From assembly GCA_013297585.1 (NCBI GenBank), contig JAAFHG010000053.1:1-14248 (forward strand): 14,248 bases of DNA. Direction: 5' to 3'. Under the pieces are notes generated by a model. That model ran no database searches. It was given only the letters and a program-made list of their open reading frames with translations, and was not told the origin of the DNA. This DNA is from Chitinophagales bacterium (GTDB lineage: Bacteria > Bacteroidota > Bacteroidia > Chitinophagales > Chitinophagaceae). Positions 7,788 to 14,248 of the stretch are shown here, in pieces (positions within the stretch are counted from its first letter, which is position 1; every line of letters begins with the position of its first letter). The position numbers and the translations under genes are program-made.

Positions 7788-7861
7788 GGGTTGGTAGTTC
7801 AGTTGGTTAGAATGCCGCCCTGTCACGGCGGAGGTCGCGGGTTCGAGTCCCGTCCAGCCCG
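7788..7861 (+). tRNA. tRNA-Asp (anticodon GTC)
   Basis: The full cloverleaf can be folded by hand. The acceptor stem is GGGTTGG/CCAGCCC with one U-G pair. The D stem is GTTC/GAAT around AGTTGGTTA. The anticodon stem is CCGCC/GGCGG with the loop CTGTCAC, giving anticodon GTC at 7822-7824. The variable loop is AGGTC. The T arm is GCGGG-TTCGAGT-CCCGT. The discriminator base is G (7861), as expected for tRNA-Asp. The genome continues CAAAA, so CCA is added after transcription. The gene stands alone with its own promoter and terminator. Confidence 0.97.
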
Positions 7862-7874
7862 CAAAATTGGTTCA

Positions 7875-7911
7875 AAAAAGCCTCAGTAAGTTTTACTTAT
7901 TGAGGCTTTTT
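7875..7911. terminator. Strong bidirectional intrinsic terminator after tRNA-Asp
   Basis: AAAAAGCCTCAGTAAG (7875-7890) pairs with CTTATTGAGGCTTTTT (7896-7911) around a 5-base loop, with one G-U pair. It has a T-run on the plus side and an A-run on the other side. It ends the tRNA transcript and can also end the convergent Dabb-domain gene whose stop is at 7975. Confidence 0.85.
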
Positions 7912-7974
7912 ACTTTTTAGGACTTTTTCCAAATAAGATTCATTTTTAAGAAAATCCTTATCGCTTAGGTTTTA

Positions 7975-8286
7975 CTAAGCATCAATACTATCGTACACCA
8001 CTACTTTACTCCACAAATGCTGGCAGGTTGCTATAAAATTTAAATGAATAGGATCAGTTTGATAAGCGTCTTGGTCTGCTTTATTGGCAAAAAACAAACA
8101 CCAAGACAAGGCATAAGAACCATCAATAACATCTCTACTTGTTGCAGCGGGCTTACCAATATGATATTGTTGAATGGTAGTACAAGCAGCCAATTTTTCT
8201 AATCCTGCTACCAAGGCAGCTACATCATCTGCGCTATCAGCATTTTTTAACCAAAAATACACGTGGTGGATAAAGAGATTTTTCAT
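7975..8286 (-). CDS. Dabb-family (stress-responsive alpha-beta barrel) protein
   Basis: This is a small protein of 103 residues from ATG at 8286, or 105 from ATG at 8292. The N-terminus (MKNLFIHHVYFWLK) has the His-His-Val-x-Phe-x-Leu/Trp strand typical of Dabb domains. The end carries YQTDPIHLNFI, matching the family's Y-x-x-x-P-x-H-x-x-(F/L) helix. Dabb proteins are dimeric alpha-beta barrels of the ferredoxin-like superfamily. Most are uncharacterised, some are stress-induced, and some are small lyases or cyclases. Nothing in the neighbourhood suggests a substrate. It is convergent with tRNA-Asp. Confidence 0.8.
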   Translation of the reverse strand: MKNLFIHHVYFWLKNADSADDVAALVAGLEKLAACTTIQQYHIGKPAATSRDVIDGSYALSWCLFFANKADQDAYQTDPIHLNFIATCQHLWSKVVVYDSIDA

Positions 8287-8350
8287 TTGCATAGCAATAC
8301 ATTTATTATTTACCCAAAAATAACTGTACTAGCCGCAAATAGAAAAATAG

Positions 8351-8476
8351 TTATTCAAACCCTAAATCGTCACCACAGTACTCGCTTTTAGCTTTACCAG
8401 AAAACTTTGCGCTAAACACTTTAAATGACAATAAGATGGTAACAGAAGTCAAAATGATGGTGGTAATTATTTTCAT
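8351..8476 (-). CDS. Possible 41-residue secreted or membrane-anchored small protein
   Basis: The ATG at 8476 opens 41 codons to TAA at 8351. The product has a short positive start (MK), a hydrophobic stretch (IITTIILTSVTILLSF) and a polar tail (KVFSAKFSGKAKSEYCGDDLGFE) with one Cys and an acidic end. This is the form of a signal anchor or signal peptide with a short exported peptide. It lies upstream of, and on the same strand as, the Dabb gene, 64 bases away. I do not recognise a family. The codon choice looks like the neighbours. It could be a chance frame, but the N-terminal organisation argues against that. Confidence 0.45.
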   Translation of the reverse strand: MKIITTIILTSVTILLSFKVFSAKFSGKAKSEYCGDDLGFE

Positions 8477-8699
8477 AACAGTAATTTTATAAAAGCTCTA
8501 TAGCAGCAATAATGCCAAAGAATACTGTATGAAACATTCAGCTACGAAAGCAATTGTAAAACAAGAAAGTAGAAAAGTATTTAAGATACTAGCCTATTAA
8601 TATAGTAATATCATTTACAAGCTATTTGTGTTTATAAATTCCTTTAGCTATTGCTATTTATTTAAGAATTATATTGCCATTCAATCATCTACACGCATT

Positions 8700-10919
8700 A
8701 TGAAGAAAACATTACTATCAGCTACACTTATGGTTGCTACGAGTTTTTGCTTTGCACAAACCAAAACCATTTCTGGTTTTTCGGGTAAATCTGCCGCAGA
8801 GCACTTAAAAACCGAACAGCAATTTGATGCTGCTTTAAGTGCCAAAAACATTGGTGCAACCATTAAGGAATTATCTGCAAAGCCACACCATATAGGTAGT
8901 GCAGGTGGCAAAGAAGTAGCAGATATCATTTACAATAAATACAAAAGTTGGGGCTGGGATGTAAAAATTGAAACCTACCAAGTATTATTTCCTACACCTA
9001 AAACACGTGTACTTGAAATGGTATCGCCCACTAGCTACAAGGCGTTACTGAAAGAACCTGCATTAAAAGAAGATGCTACTTCTGGGCAAGATGGGCAATT
9101 GCCTACGTACAATTGCTGGAGCGCTGATGGTGATGTAACCGCAGAATTAGTATTTGTAAACTATGGTTTACCATCAGACTATGAAACTCTAGAAAAGTTA
9201 GGTATTAGTGTAAAAGGTAAAATTGCCATTGCAAAATATGGTAGAAGCTGGCGTGGCATTAAACCCAAAGTAGCACAAGAACATGGTGCTGTTGGTTGTA
9301 TTATTTATAGCGACCCAAAAGATGATGGCTATACCGCTGGTGATGTGTACCCAAAAGGCGCTTTTAAAAATGAATTTGGTGTGCAACGTGGCAGTATTAT
9401 GGATATGGTAATATATCCAGGCGACCCACTTACACCAAATATTGGCGCTACCGCAAATGCTAAACGCTTAGACAGAAGTGAAGCGACCAATCTATTAAAA
9501 ATACCAGTATTACCCATTAGCTATCACGATGCAAAACCTTTGTTAGAAGCTTTAGAAGGCCCCGTTGCACCTGCTGAATGGATGGGTTCTTTGCCAATTA
9601 CTTACCATGTAGGACCGGGTAAAACAAAAGTGCATTTAAAAGTAGATTTTGACTGGCAGTTACGACCAGCCAACAATGTAATAGCAACAATAAAAGGTTC
9701 TCAATTTCCTGATGAATGGGTAATGAGAGGTAACCACCACGATGCTTGGGTAAATGGTGCTGGCGACCCAATTAGTGGTCAAGCGGCTTTGCTAGAAGAA
9801 GCTAAAGCAATAGGCGAATTACTTAAAACAGGTTGGAAACCAAAGCGTACGTTAATTTATTGTGCATGGGATGCTGAAGAACCTGGCTTGCTAGGTAGTA
9901 CAGAATGGGTAGAAGATCATGCGGCTGAATTGCAGCAAAAAGTAGTGGCTTACATTAATTCTGATAGTTATAGCCGTGGCTTTTTAGATGCTGGTGGTTC
10001 TCATGCATTAGAAACATTGATGGACGAAATAAGTAAAGATGTAATAGACCCCCAAACCAATGTAAGCGTATTTGAAAGACAAAAAGCTGAAAAAATTGCT
10101 ACGGCCAAAACCACAAAAGCAAAGAAAGATTTGCTGGCTAAAAAGTCGCTAAGCCTTGATGCGCTTGGTTCTGGCTCCGATTACTCGTCATTTTTACAAC
10201 ATTTAGGCATTACTACCCTAGACTTAGGTTATAGTGGTGAAGGATCTGGTGGTGAATACCATTCTATTTACGATAGTTATGATAATTTTATGCTATTTAA
10301 AGATCCTACTTTTGAGTATGGCGTGGCATTATCTAAAACTGCTGGTAGAGCTGCTTTACGCCTTGCAAATGTAGAAGTCTTACCATTTGATTTTAGAAAC
10401 CTATCAAAAACCATAAATGGTTATGTAGCTGACTTACTAGAAATGACCAATAATTTGAGAGAAACAACAGAACTTGAAAATCAACTAGTACAAAACAAAA
10501 CCTATGTGCTTGCTGCTGACCCAAAAGATAATTTAAAAGCACCAACTGTAAAAGCAGAAGTACCATTTATAGATTTTTCGCCAGTGCAAAATGCCTTAAA
10601 AGCATTGGACAAAAGTGCTGATGAATTAGCTAAAACTTGGAATAAATTATCTACAACGGATGCAGATAAAGACAAGCTAAACAAAGCTTTATATCAAGCT
10701 GAACAGCAACTATTGTCACCTAACGGTTTACCTAATAGAGGCTGGTACAAGCATACCATTTACGCACCAGGTTTTTACACTGGCTATGGCGTAAAAACCT
10801 TACCAGGCATAAGAGAAGCCATTGAACAACGCAACTGGCAGGAAGCGAAAGAGCAAATAATAATTGCCGCTGATGCCATTAATAGGCTTAGTAATTATTT
10901 GGCACAACTTAGTAAATAA
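8700..10919 (+). CDS. Secreted M28 peptidase, glutamate carboxypeptidase II / transferrin receptor-like
   Basis: The 739-residue exported zinc metallopeptidase has a signal peptide MKKTLLSATLMVATSFCFA, probably cut before QTKT. A PA-type inserted domain lies at about 145-260. The M28 catalytic core runs over about 320-560, followed by a helical dimerisation-like domain (about 565-737). Against human GCPII/PSMA the two-zinc site is complete: His346 (GNHHDAW), Asp356 (GAGDPISG), Glu393 as catalytic base and Glu394 (WDAEEPGLLGSTEW), Asp422 (INSDS) and His521 (GEYHSIYDSYDNF). Family members remove acidic or other residues from peptides; the specificity here is not shown by sequence. A Lys/Ala-rich loop (about 462-482) precedes the substrate-side region. 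The frame is open 24 codons upstream (from GTG 8628), but the signal peptide fixes ATG 8700. The strong terminator at 10939-10978 follows, and the next gene is convergent. Confidence 0.93.
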   Translation: MKKTLLSATLMVATSFCFAQTKTISGFSGKSAAEHLKTEQQFDAALSAKNIGATIKELSAKPHHIGSAGGKEVADIIYNKYKSWGWDVKIETYQVLFPTPKTRVLEMVSPTSYKALLKEPALKEDATSGQDGQLPTYNCWSADGDVTAELVFVNYGLPSDYETLEKLGISVKGKIAIAKYGRSWRGIKPKVAQEHGAVGCIIYSDPKDDGYTAGDVYPKGAFKNEFGVQRGSIMDMVIYPGDPLTPNIGATANAKRLDRSEATNLLKIPVLPISYHDAKPLLEALEGPVAPAEWMGSLPITYHVGPGKTKVHLKVDFDWQLRPANNVIATIKGSQFPDEWVMRGNHHDAWVNGAGDPISGQAALLEEAKAIGELLKTGWKPKRTLIYCAWDAEEPGLLGSTEWVEDHAAELQQKVVAYINSDSYSRGFLDAGGSHALETLMDEISKDVIDPQTNVSVFERQKAEKIATAKTTKAKKDLLAKKSLSLDALGSGSDYSSFLQHLGITTLDLGYSGEGSGGEYHSIYDSYDNFMLFKDPTFEYGVALSKTAGRAALRLANVEVLPFDFRNLSKTINGYVADLLEMTNNLRETTELENQLVQNKTYVLAADPKDNLKAPTVKAEVPFIDFSPVQNALKALDKSADELAKTWNKLSTTDADKDKLNKALYQAEQQLLSPNGLPNRGWYKHTIYAPGFYTGYGVKTLPGIREAIEQRNWQEAKEQIIIAADAINRLSNYLAQLSK

Positions 10920-10938
10920 ACATTACTAATATAAACGC

Positions 10939-10978
10939 AAAAAAAAGGGCTTCACTTGACGAGTGAAGCCCTTTTTTT
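10939..10978. terminator. Near-perfect bidirectional terminator between convergent genes
   Basis: GGGCTTCACT (10947-10956) pairs with AGTGAAGCCC (10962-10971) around TGACG. Eight As precede the stem and seven Ts follow it. It ends the M28 peptidase transcript on the plus strand and the acetyltransferase transcript on the minus strand. Confidence 0.92.
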
Positions 10979-11005
10979 GTTTGATTTTTGTAAGTATTGT
11001 AGTTA

Positions 11006-11437
11006 CTAGCGCAATTTCTTTTCCATAATGTAATGCGGTACTGTTACTTCTTCAAACTCATCGCTACAAATGGTGTAACCCAGTTTTTCATAAAAACCTA
11101 AAGCAGATTTACGTGCGTGCATGGTTAATTTTTTATACCCTGCATCTCTAGCTACATTTTCGGCAAAGTTCATTAATGCTCTACCAATGCCTTTGCCTTG
11201 TAGACCATCTAAAACTGCCATTTGGCGTAACTTTACAGTGCCTGGTTCAATTTCTGTTAGTAAGCAACAGCCTTCCAATTGTTCTTCATCAAAACAACCC
11301 AACAGAATATCATTCTTTTCTTGTTCTAAATCTTCTTTAGTAAACGTTAACCCCAAGGGTGCACGCAAAATTTGCATTCTTAAGTCAATCATTTGATTGT
11401 ACTCTTTTGTGCCGTGGTCTATAAATTTTAATGCCAT
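11006..11437 (-). CDS. GNAT-family N-acetyltransferase
   Basis: The 143-residue protein has the acetyl-CoA-binding motif A (RQMAVLDGLQGKGIGRALM, 71-89, with the Q-x-x-G-x-G/A pyrophosphate loop) and a C-terminal ALGFYEKLGY (112-121) typical of GNAT enzymes. It transfers an acetyl group from acetyl-CoA to an amine on a small molecule or protein; the substrate is not evident. It is downstream of the larger acetyltransferase-fold gene on the same strand, 86 bases away, but has a plausible promoter of its own in that gap. Confidence 0.88.
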   Translation of the reverse strand: MALKFIDHGTKEYNQMIDLRMQILRAPLGLTFTKEDLEQEKNDILLGCFDEEQLEGCCLLTEIEPGTVKLRQMAVLDGLQGKGIGRALMNFAENVARDAGYKKLTMHARKSALGFYEKLGYTICSDEFEEVTVPHYIMEKKLR

Positions 11438-11456
11438 ACGTTCTGTGGTTAAGTGC

Positions 11457-11488
11457 CTAAGATACAGTTTTAATATACGAATCCCAAA
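11457..11488 (-). promoter_or_regulatory. Possible promoter of the GNAT gene
   Basis: Read on the minus strand, TTTG (11488-11485), a 20-base spacer and TATCTTAG (11464-11457) match the Bacteroidota TTTG / TAnnTTTG promoter with one mismatch. The start codon is 20 bases further on. Confidence 0.45.
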
Positions 11489-11490
11489 GC

Positions 11491-11512
11491 AATTTCACTA
11501 ATTACACGAATT
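11491..11512. repeat. AATTTCACTAATTACACGAATT intergenic repeat, copy 2
   Basis: It matches 6519-6540 at 20 of 22 bases, in the gap between the two acetyltransferase-fold genes. It may be a dispersed short intergenic element. Confidence 0.5.
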
Positions 11513-11523
11513 TTTGTTGGTTA

Positions 11524-12711
11524 TTAACCACTTACCTTACCATACTGCATTTCTGGATGCCTTTCAAATGGATGTTTTGTTTCATCAAAAATGTAACGCC
11601 AAGTAATCATGTGGCGACTTTGAATACCACCTAAACTTTTATAAATATTAATCATTTTAGGATTCCAATCGCCAGCCCAGCCCATTTCGTAGCTATTATA
11701 CCAACCTTTATTTTGTATTACCAAGGCCGATTCATAAATCATAAAACTGTCTATGCCCAAAGCCTGATATTTAGGCACTACACCAAAAGCCAGCCCTACC
11801 AATTTCTTACATTGCCCCGTTTTTTTCATCCATAATAATCTTAGCTTTTCTATTAGCCCAAACTTACCATTAAAATGTTTAAAATATTGGTTTACATCTG
11901 GTATATGTATAGACATCGCAATGGGTTCATCTTTATAATAAGCAAACCAAACCGTGCGAACATCTATAATTGGCTTCATGGTATTAAATAGCTTTATTAC
12001 CTGCTCCTTAGAAATCTCTTTAGCCTCGCCATGTTGCGCCCAGGCTGCATTGTACACTGTTGCAAAGTCTAGCGCGTATTTTTCTAAATCATCTAAGCTA
12101 GCATGTCTTGCTGCATAATCGGGCTTGGTTTTAAACTTTGCATGACGCTCTGGAAAACGTGGTGGTAGCGGCGCATCTACCTCCATTCTATAATAATACT
12201 GATTGTAATAGTTCTTAAACCCATAAGCAGTAAATAAAGCCTCGTAATACGGTGGATTGTAAGCCATGCCGTAAGCTGGTTCTTCATTAAAGCCTTCTAC
12301 TAACAAACCCCAGTTTTTATCTCTATCGCCAAAGTTTACTGGACCATCCATAGCCTCGCAACCTTGGCTTTGTAACCATGCTTTACCTGTATCAAATAGT
12401 AAATTAGCTGCTGCCTGATTGTAAATACAATCGAAAAAGCCTACACAACCTGTTGTAAATTCTGTGCCTTTATTTATATAATGGCTATTGGTAAATGCGG
12501 CAATGCGGCCAATAGTTTTGCCTATATCATCTTTAAGCACCCAACGTTTGGTATCGCCGTATTTGTAATTTTTATTCTTGCTTTTGTCAAAAATATCCTT
12601 AACCTCATTGTCTAAAGGCCTTATGTAGTAAGGGTTTCCTGCATTTACAGTTACATTAATTTGTAAAAAATCTTTCTCTAAACTAGCACTCGTTACTTCA
12701 AAAATTTGCAT
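11524..12711 (-). CDS. Large acetyltransferase-fold (GNAT-like) protein, conserved in Bacteroidota
   Basis: The 395-residue protein is likely cytoplasmic. I recognise the conserved signature at 121-141 beginning MDGPVNFGDRDKNWG, together with GFFDC (91-95), YNPPYY (151-156) and FTAYGF (160-165). These occur in a Bacteroidota protein group usually placed in the acyl-CoA N-acyltransferase superfamily (YghO-like). The second half has a GNAT-like stretch, GVVPKYQALGIDSFMIYES, resembling an acyl-CoA-binding strand and helix. This suggests two tandem GNAT-like folds, as in FemX/NMT-type enzymes, but that is inference. The substrate is unknown. The start ATG 12711 (MQIFEVTSASLEKDF) follows a plausible -7 box. 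The gene ends 86 bases before the start of a small GNAT gene on the same strand. Confidence 0.72.
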   Translation of the reverse strand: MQIFEVTSASLEKDFLQINVTVNAGNPYYIRPLDNEVKDIFDKSKNKNYKYGDTKRWVLKDDIGKTIGRIAAFTNSHYINKGTEFTTGCVGFFDCIYNQAAANLLFDTGKAWLQSQGCEAMDGPVNFGDRDKNWGLLVEGFNEEPAYGMAYNPPYYEALFTAYGFKNYYNQYYYRMEVDAPLPPRFPERHAKFKTKPDYAARHASLDDLEKYALDFATVYNAAWAQHGEAKEISKEQVIKLFNTMKPIIDVRTVWFAYYKDEPIAMSIHIPDVNQYFKHFNGKFGLIEKLRLLWMKKTGQCKKLVGLAFGVVPKYQALGIDSFMIYESALVIQNKGWYNSYEMGWAGDWNPKMINIYKSLGGIQSRHMITWRYIFDETKHPFERHPEMQYGKVSG

Positions 12712-12720
12712 ACAAAACCT

Positions 12721-12735
12721 ATTTGTACAAATGTA
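12721..12735 (-). promoter_or_regulatory. Candidate -7 box overlapping a 12-bp palindrome upstream of the GNAT-like gene
   Basis: On the minus strand TACATTTG (12735-12728) matches TAnnTTTG exactly. It overlaps the perfect palindrome ATTTGTACAAAT (12721-12732), 10 bases from the start codon. I could not find a good -33 TTTG, so the promoter is tentative. The palindrome could be an operator. Confidence 0.35.
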
Positions 12736-13039
12736 GTGTTTGAGGGTATAATTGTTTTAGGAAAGTATAAATAAGCTATTGGACAATTCAACATATTTAA
12801 TGACTGGTGGAAAGATGCTTAAAATGATTTTTCATATTTTTCAAACTGATTTTTTTACAACTTGTACAAATAAATATATAATAACGCTACGCATGAAGTT
12901 GTAGACATTTGTGTAACAAATATATAATACCAACTAGCTTTTTTATGTCAAATGCAATTATACCCATTTCATCCAGTTTATTTGTAGCTATAGCCATTTA
13001 TACCCGTTCTAGTAACCACTACAACAAACTATAACTTTG
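12736..13039. other. AT-rich intergenic stretch, no convincing gene
   Basis: This stretch separates the GNAT-like gene from the decayed regulator. It includes a second TTGTACAA (12862-12869), two similar AT-rich tracts (CAAATAAATATATAATA and ACAAATATATAATA near 12867 and 12914) and a minus-strand 36-codon frame (12887-12997) with no recognisable product. Confidence 0.4.
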
Positions 13040-13416
13040 TTAAGCCTCTACTTTGCGGTTACTTATCTTTTTCTTCTTCATTTGCTTATAGTACGAAGGT
13101 GATAAGCCCGTAATTTTTTTAAACTGATTAGATAAATGTGCAACACTACTGTAATTAAGTTGATAGGCAATTTCTGTAAGTGTTAATTAATTGTACAACA
13201 ACAGCTCTTTTACACGTTATATCTTGTTGTCTCATAATTCAAGACGAGTTTTTTAATAATTTTTCCTAAATGTTTCGTGTTGTTCAGGTGTAATATCAGC
13301 TAATAATTCTACTGCACCTAAATCTACTACCACATGCGGCAACCCATTTTCTGCAACTCTTCTTCTATCATTGCTTTGCAGCGAACACTTGCCATGTACT
13401 TGATATATAACTTCAT
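13040..13416 (-). pseudogene. Decayed AraC-family transcriptional regulator
   Basis: From ATG at 13416 the frame reads MKLYIKYMASVRCKAMIEEELQ-KMG, the N-terminus of a common ~190-residue Bacteroidota AraC-type regulator. A one-base loss near 13342 then shifts the frame. The next frame reads LPHVVVDLGAVELLADITPEQHE, then four in-frame stops (13253, 13232, 13217, 13187). It ends with RVKELLLYN, then LTLTEIAYQLNYSSVAHLSN, QFKKITGLSPSYYKQ and a Lys-rich tail to TAA at 13040. That last part is the second helix-turn-helix of the AraC DNA-binding domain. About 65 residues of the middle are missing relative to the family as I know it, between LEL and RVKELL. Together the frameshift, stops and deletion make it a pseudogene. 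It was probably divergent from the efflux transporter gene at 13862. Confidence 0.85.
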
Positions 13417-13861
13417 ATTGAAACATCCCTATTTTATTCTAGTAAAATCTTCGCTCGTAAGCAAAGCCACTTACAAGCACTTTTGTTTATGACATGTAAT
13501 AACGCTAAAACGGGGTTTATAATAACTTTATAGCAATGAAATAAAAGCACAACAAACCACAAAATTAGCAGGCGTACAAAAAATAAACTTACACAAATAC
13601 TAGCAAGTGTTACATAATTCACTGTTTTAAGATTAGCTCGTACAATAATAAAGGTGCGTTTTATAAGAAAAGAGATGTTAATGAGCCACCGTATAAATAA
13701 GGTAACAACACAAAGAAAACCTCCTTTGCTCTGTATATATGGCTTTCTTATTACTTTTTGCCTTGTATCAAACAATTTTCTTAATACCCAAAGCGTGCTA
13801 GCTTTATTATTGTTCCTTTGTAGTACCAATTTGGTTTTTAGCAACAGTATAAAATAGACGT
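13417..13861. other. Upstream region of the efflux gene, no assured gene
   Basis: This 445-base stretch lies between the decayed regulator and the transporter. The minus strand is free of stops from 13880 to its TAA near 13434, yet has no ATG and overlaps the transporter's first codons. On the plus strand an ATG at 13675 (or 13681) opens a ~60-codon frame with two hydrophobic segments and a stop at 13855-13857, 4 bases before the transporter ATG. Neither is recognisable. The transporter promoter should be here, but I see no exact match. Confidence 0.35.
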
Positions 13862-14248
13862 ATGGCGGTAACACAAACAAAACAAAACAAGCTTCACCTG
13901 ATATTAATTCTTGGGCTTTTAGCAGCTATTGGCCCATTTTCTATAGATATGTATTTGCCTGCTTTTCCAGACATTGCCAATTCGTTGCATACATCTGTGT
14001 CGTCTGTTATGCTGTCGTTATCGTCTTTTTTTATAGGCATTTCGGTGGGGCAGTTAATTTATGGTCCATTACTAGAGCGCTTTGGCAGAAAAAAGCCTTT
14101 GTACGTAGGCTTAATTATTTACGCTATTGCATCTGTTGCTTGCGCCACCACATCATCGGTAAATGGCTTAATTGTTTACAGATTGTTTCAGGCATTGGGA
14201 GGTTGCGTGGGTATGGTAGCTTCTCGTGCTATGGTAAGAGATTTATTT
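13862..14248 (+). CDS. Bcr/CflA-type multidrug efflux MFS transporter, N-terminal part (3' end outside window)
   Basis: The first 129 residues of a major facilitator of the 12-helix drug:H+ antiporter group are visible. TM1 contains LILILGLLAAIGPFSIDMYLPAFPDIA, of which the IDMYLPAFP segment is a hallmark of Bcr/CflA proteins. TM2 (SSVMLSLSSFFIGISVGQLIYGPL) is followed by the cytoplasmic motif A, GPLLERFGRKKPLYVG. TM3 and TM4 follow, with the YRLFQALGGCVGMVASRAMVRD segment that carries the RxxQxxG motif of TM4. It would export drugs or other small molecules from the inner membrane; the substrate cannot be read from sequence. ATG 13862 gives the expected short N-terminal tail (MAVTQTKQNK). Confidence 0.92.
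   Translation, partial: MAVTQTKQNKLHLILILGLLAAIGPFSIDMYLPAFPDIANSLHTSVSSVMLSLSSFFIGISVGQLIYGPLLERFGRKKPLYVGLIIYAIASVACATTSSVNGLIVYRLFQALGGCVGMVASRAMVRDLF

Noticed and set aside
8537..8608. Plus-strand 23-codon frame MKHSATKAIVKQES...
   Set aside because: It is too short, with no signal or conservation evidence, and sits in the peptidase upstream region.
8628..8699. Upstream extension of the M28 peptidase from GTG 8628
   Set aside because: It would place 24 residues before a textbook signal peptide that starts at ATG 8700.
12887..12997. Minus-strand 36-codon frame MAIATNKLDEMGIIAFD...
   Set aside because: It is short, has no recognisable family, no ribosome or promoter signal, and lies in AT-rich DNA where such frames arise by chance.
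1..14248. CRISPR array, insertion sequence, integrase or phage genes
   Set aside because: No regularly spaced direct repeats, transposase or integrase motifs, or phage structural genes were seen on either strand.

Overview
The window looks like a chromosomal segment from a Bacteroidota bacterium, most likely Chitinophagia or a close relative; this placement is an inference. The DNA is AT-rich and genes lack clear Shine-Dalgarno sites. A promoter of the Bacteroidota type (TTTG, then TAnnTTTG) precedes the tRNA. The tRNA does not encode its CCA end. Several families are typical of the phylum: a DUF5916 outer-membrane barrel, a short AraC regulator of the MKLYIKYM type, and intergenic palindromes such as CCGATAGCTATCGG.

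Layout, left to right. The 3' part of a plus-strand DUF5916 beta-barrel gene (2-1060) is followed by two tandem hairpins (1120-1175). Next is a low-GC, minus-strand gene (1286-2581) that joins a four-helix membrane N-terminus to a divergent GT51 transglycosylase domain. A 350-base gap holds only a lipoprotein-like fragment. A minus-strand block of mostly housekeeping genes follows: a DinB-fold protein, pgk, cmk, dapA and accA (2932-7681). Their gaps are 57-226 bases and a good terminator lies between pgk and the dinB-like gene, so they are probably several transcription units. tRNA-Asp(GTC) is divergent from accA and has its own promoter and terminator. Then come a minus-strand Dabb-domain gene, a 41-residue minus-strand small ORF, and a plus-strand secreted M28 peptidase of the glutamate carboxypeptidase II type with all zinc ligands present. 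A near-perfect bidirectional terminator separates the peptidase from a convergent GNAT acetyltransferase gene, behind which lies a second, larger acetyltransferase-fold gene. The right end (12712-13861) has no intact gene but contains a clearly decayed AraC-family regulator. It ends with the start of a Bcr/CflA-type drug-efflux transporter (13862 onward, cut by the window).

The housekeeping genes cover glycolysis (pgk), nucleotide supply (cmk), lysine/diaminopimelate synthesis (dapA) and fatty-acid initiation (accA). They do not form one pathway. I found no CRISPR array, insertion sequence, phage gene or recognisable defence system. The most unusual items are the membrane-GT51 fusion, the eroded AraC gene beside an efflux transporter, the paired hairpins, and the 41-residue small ORF.
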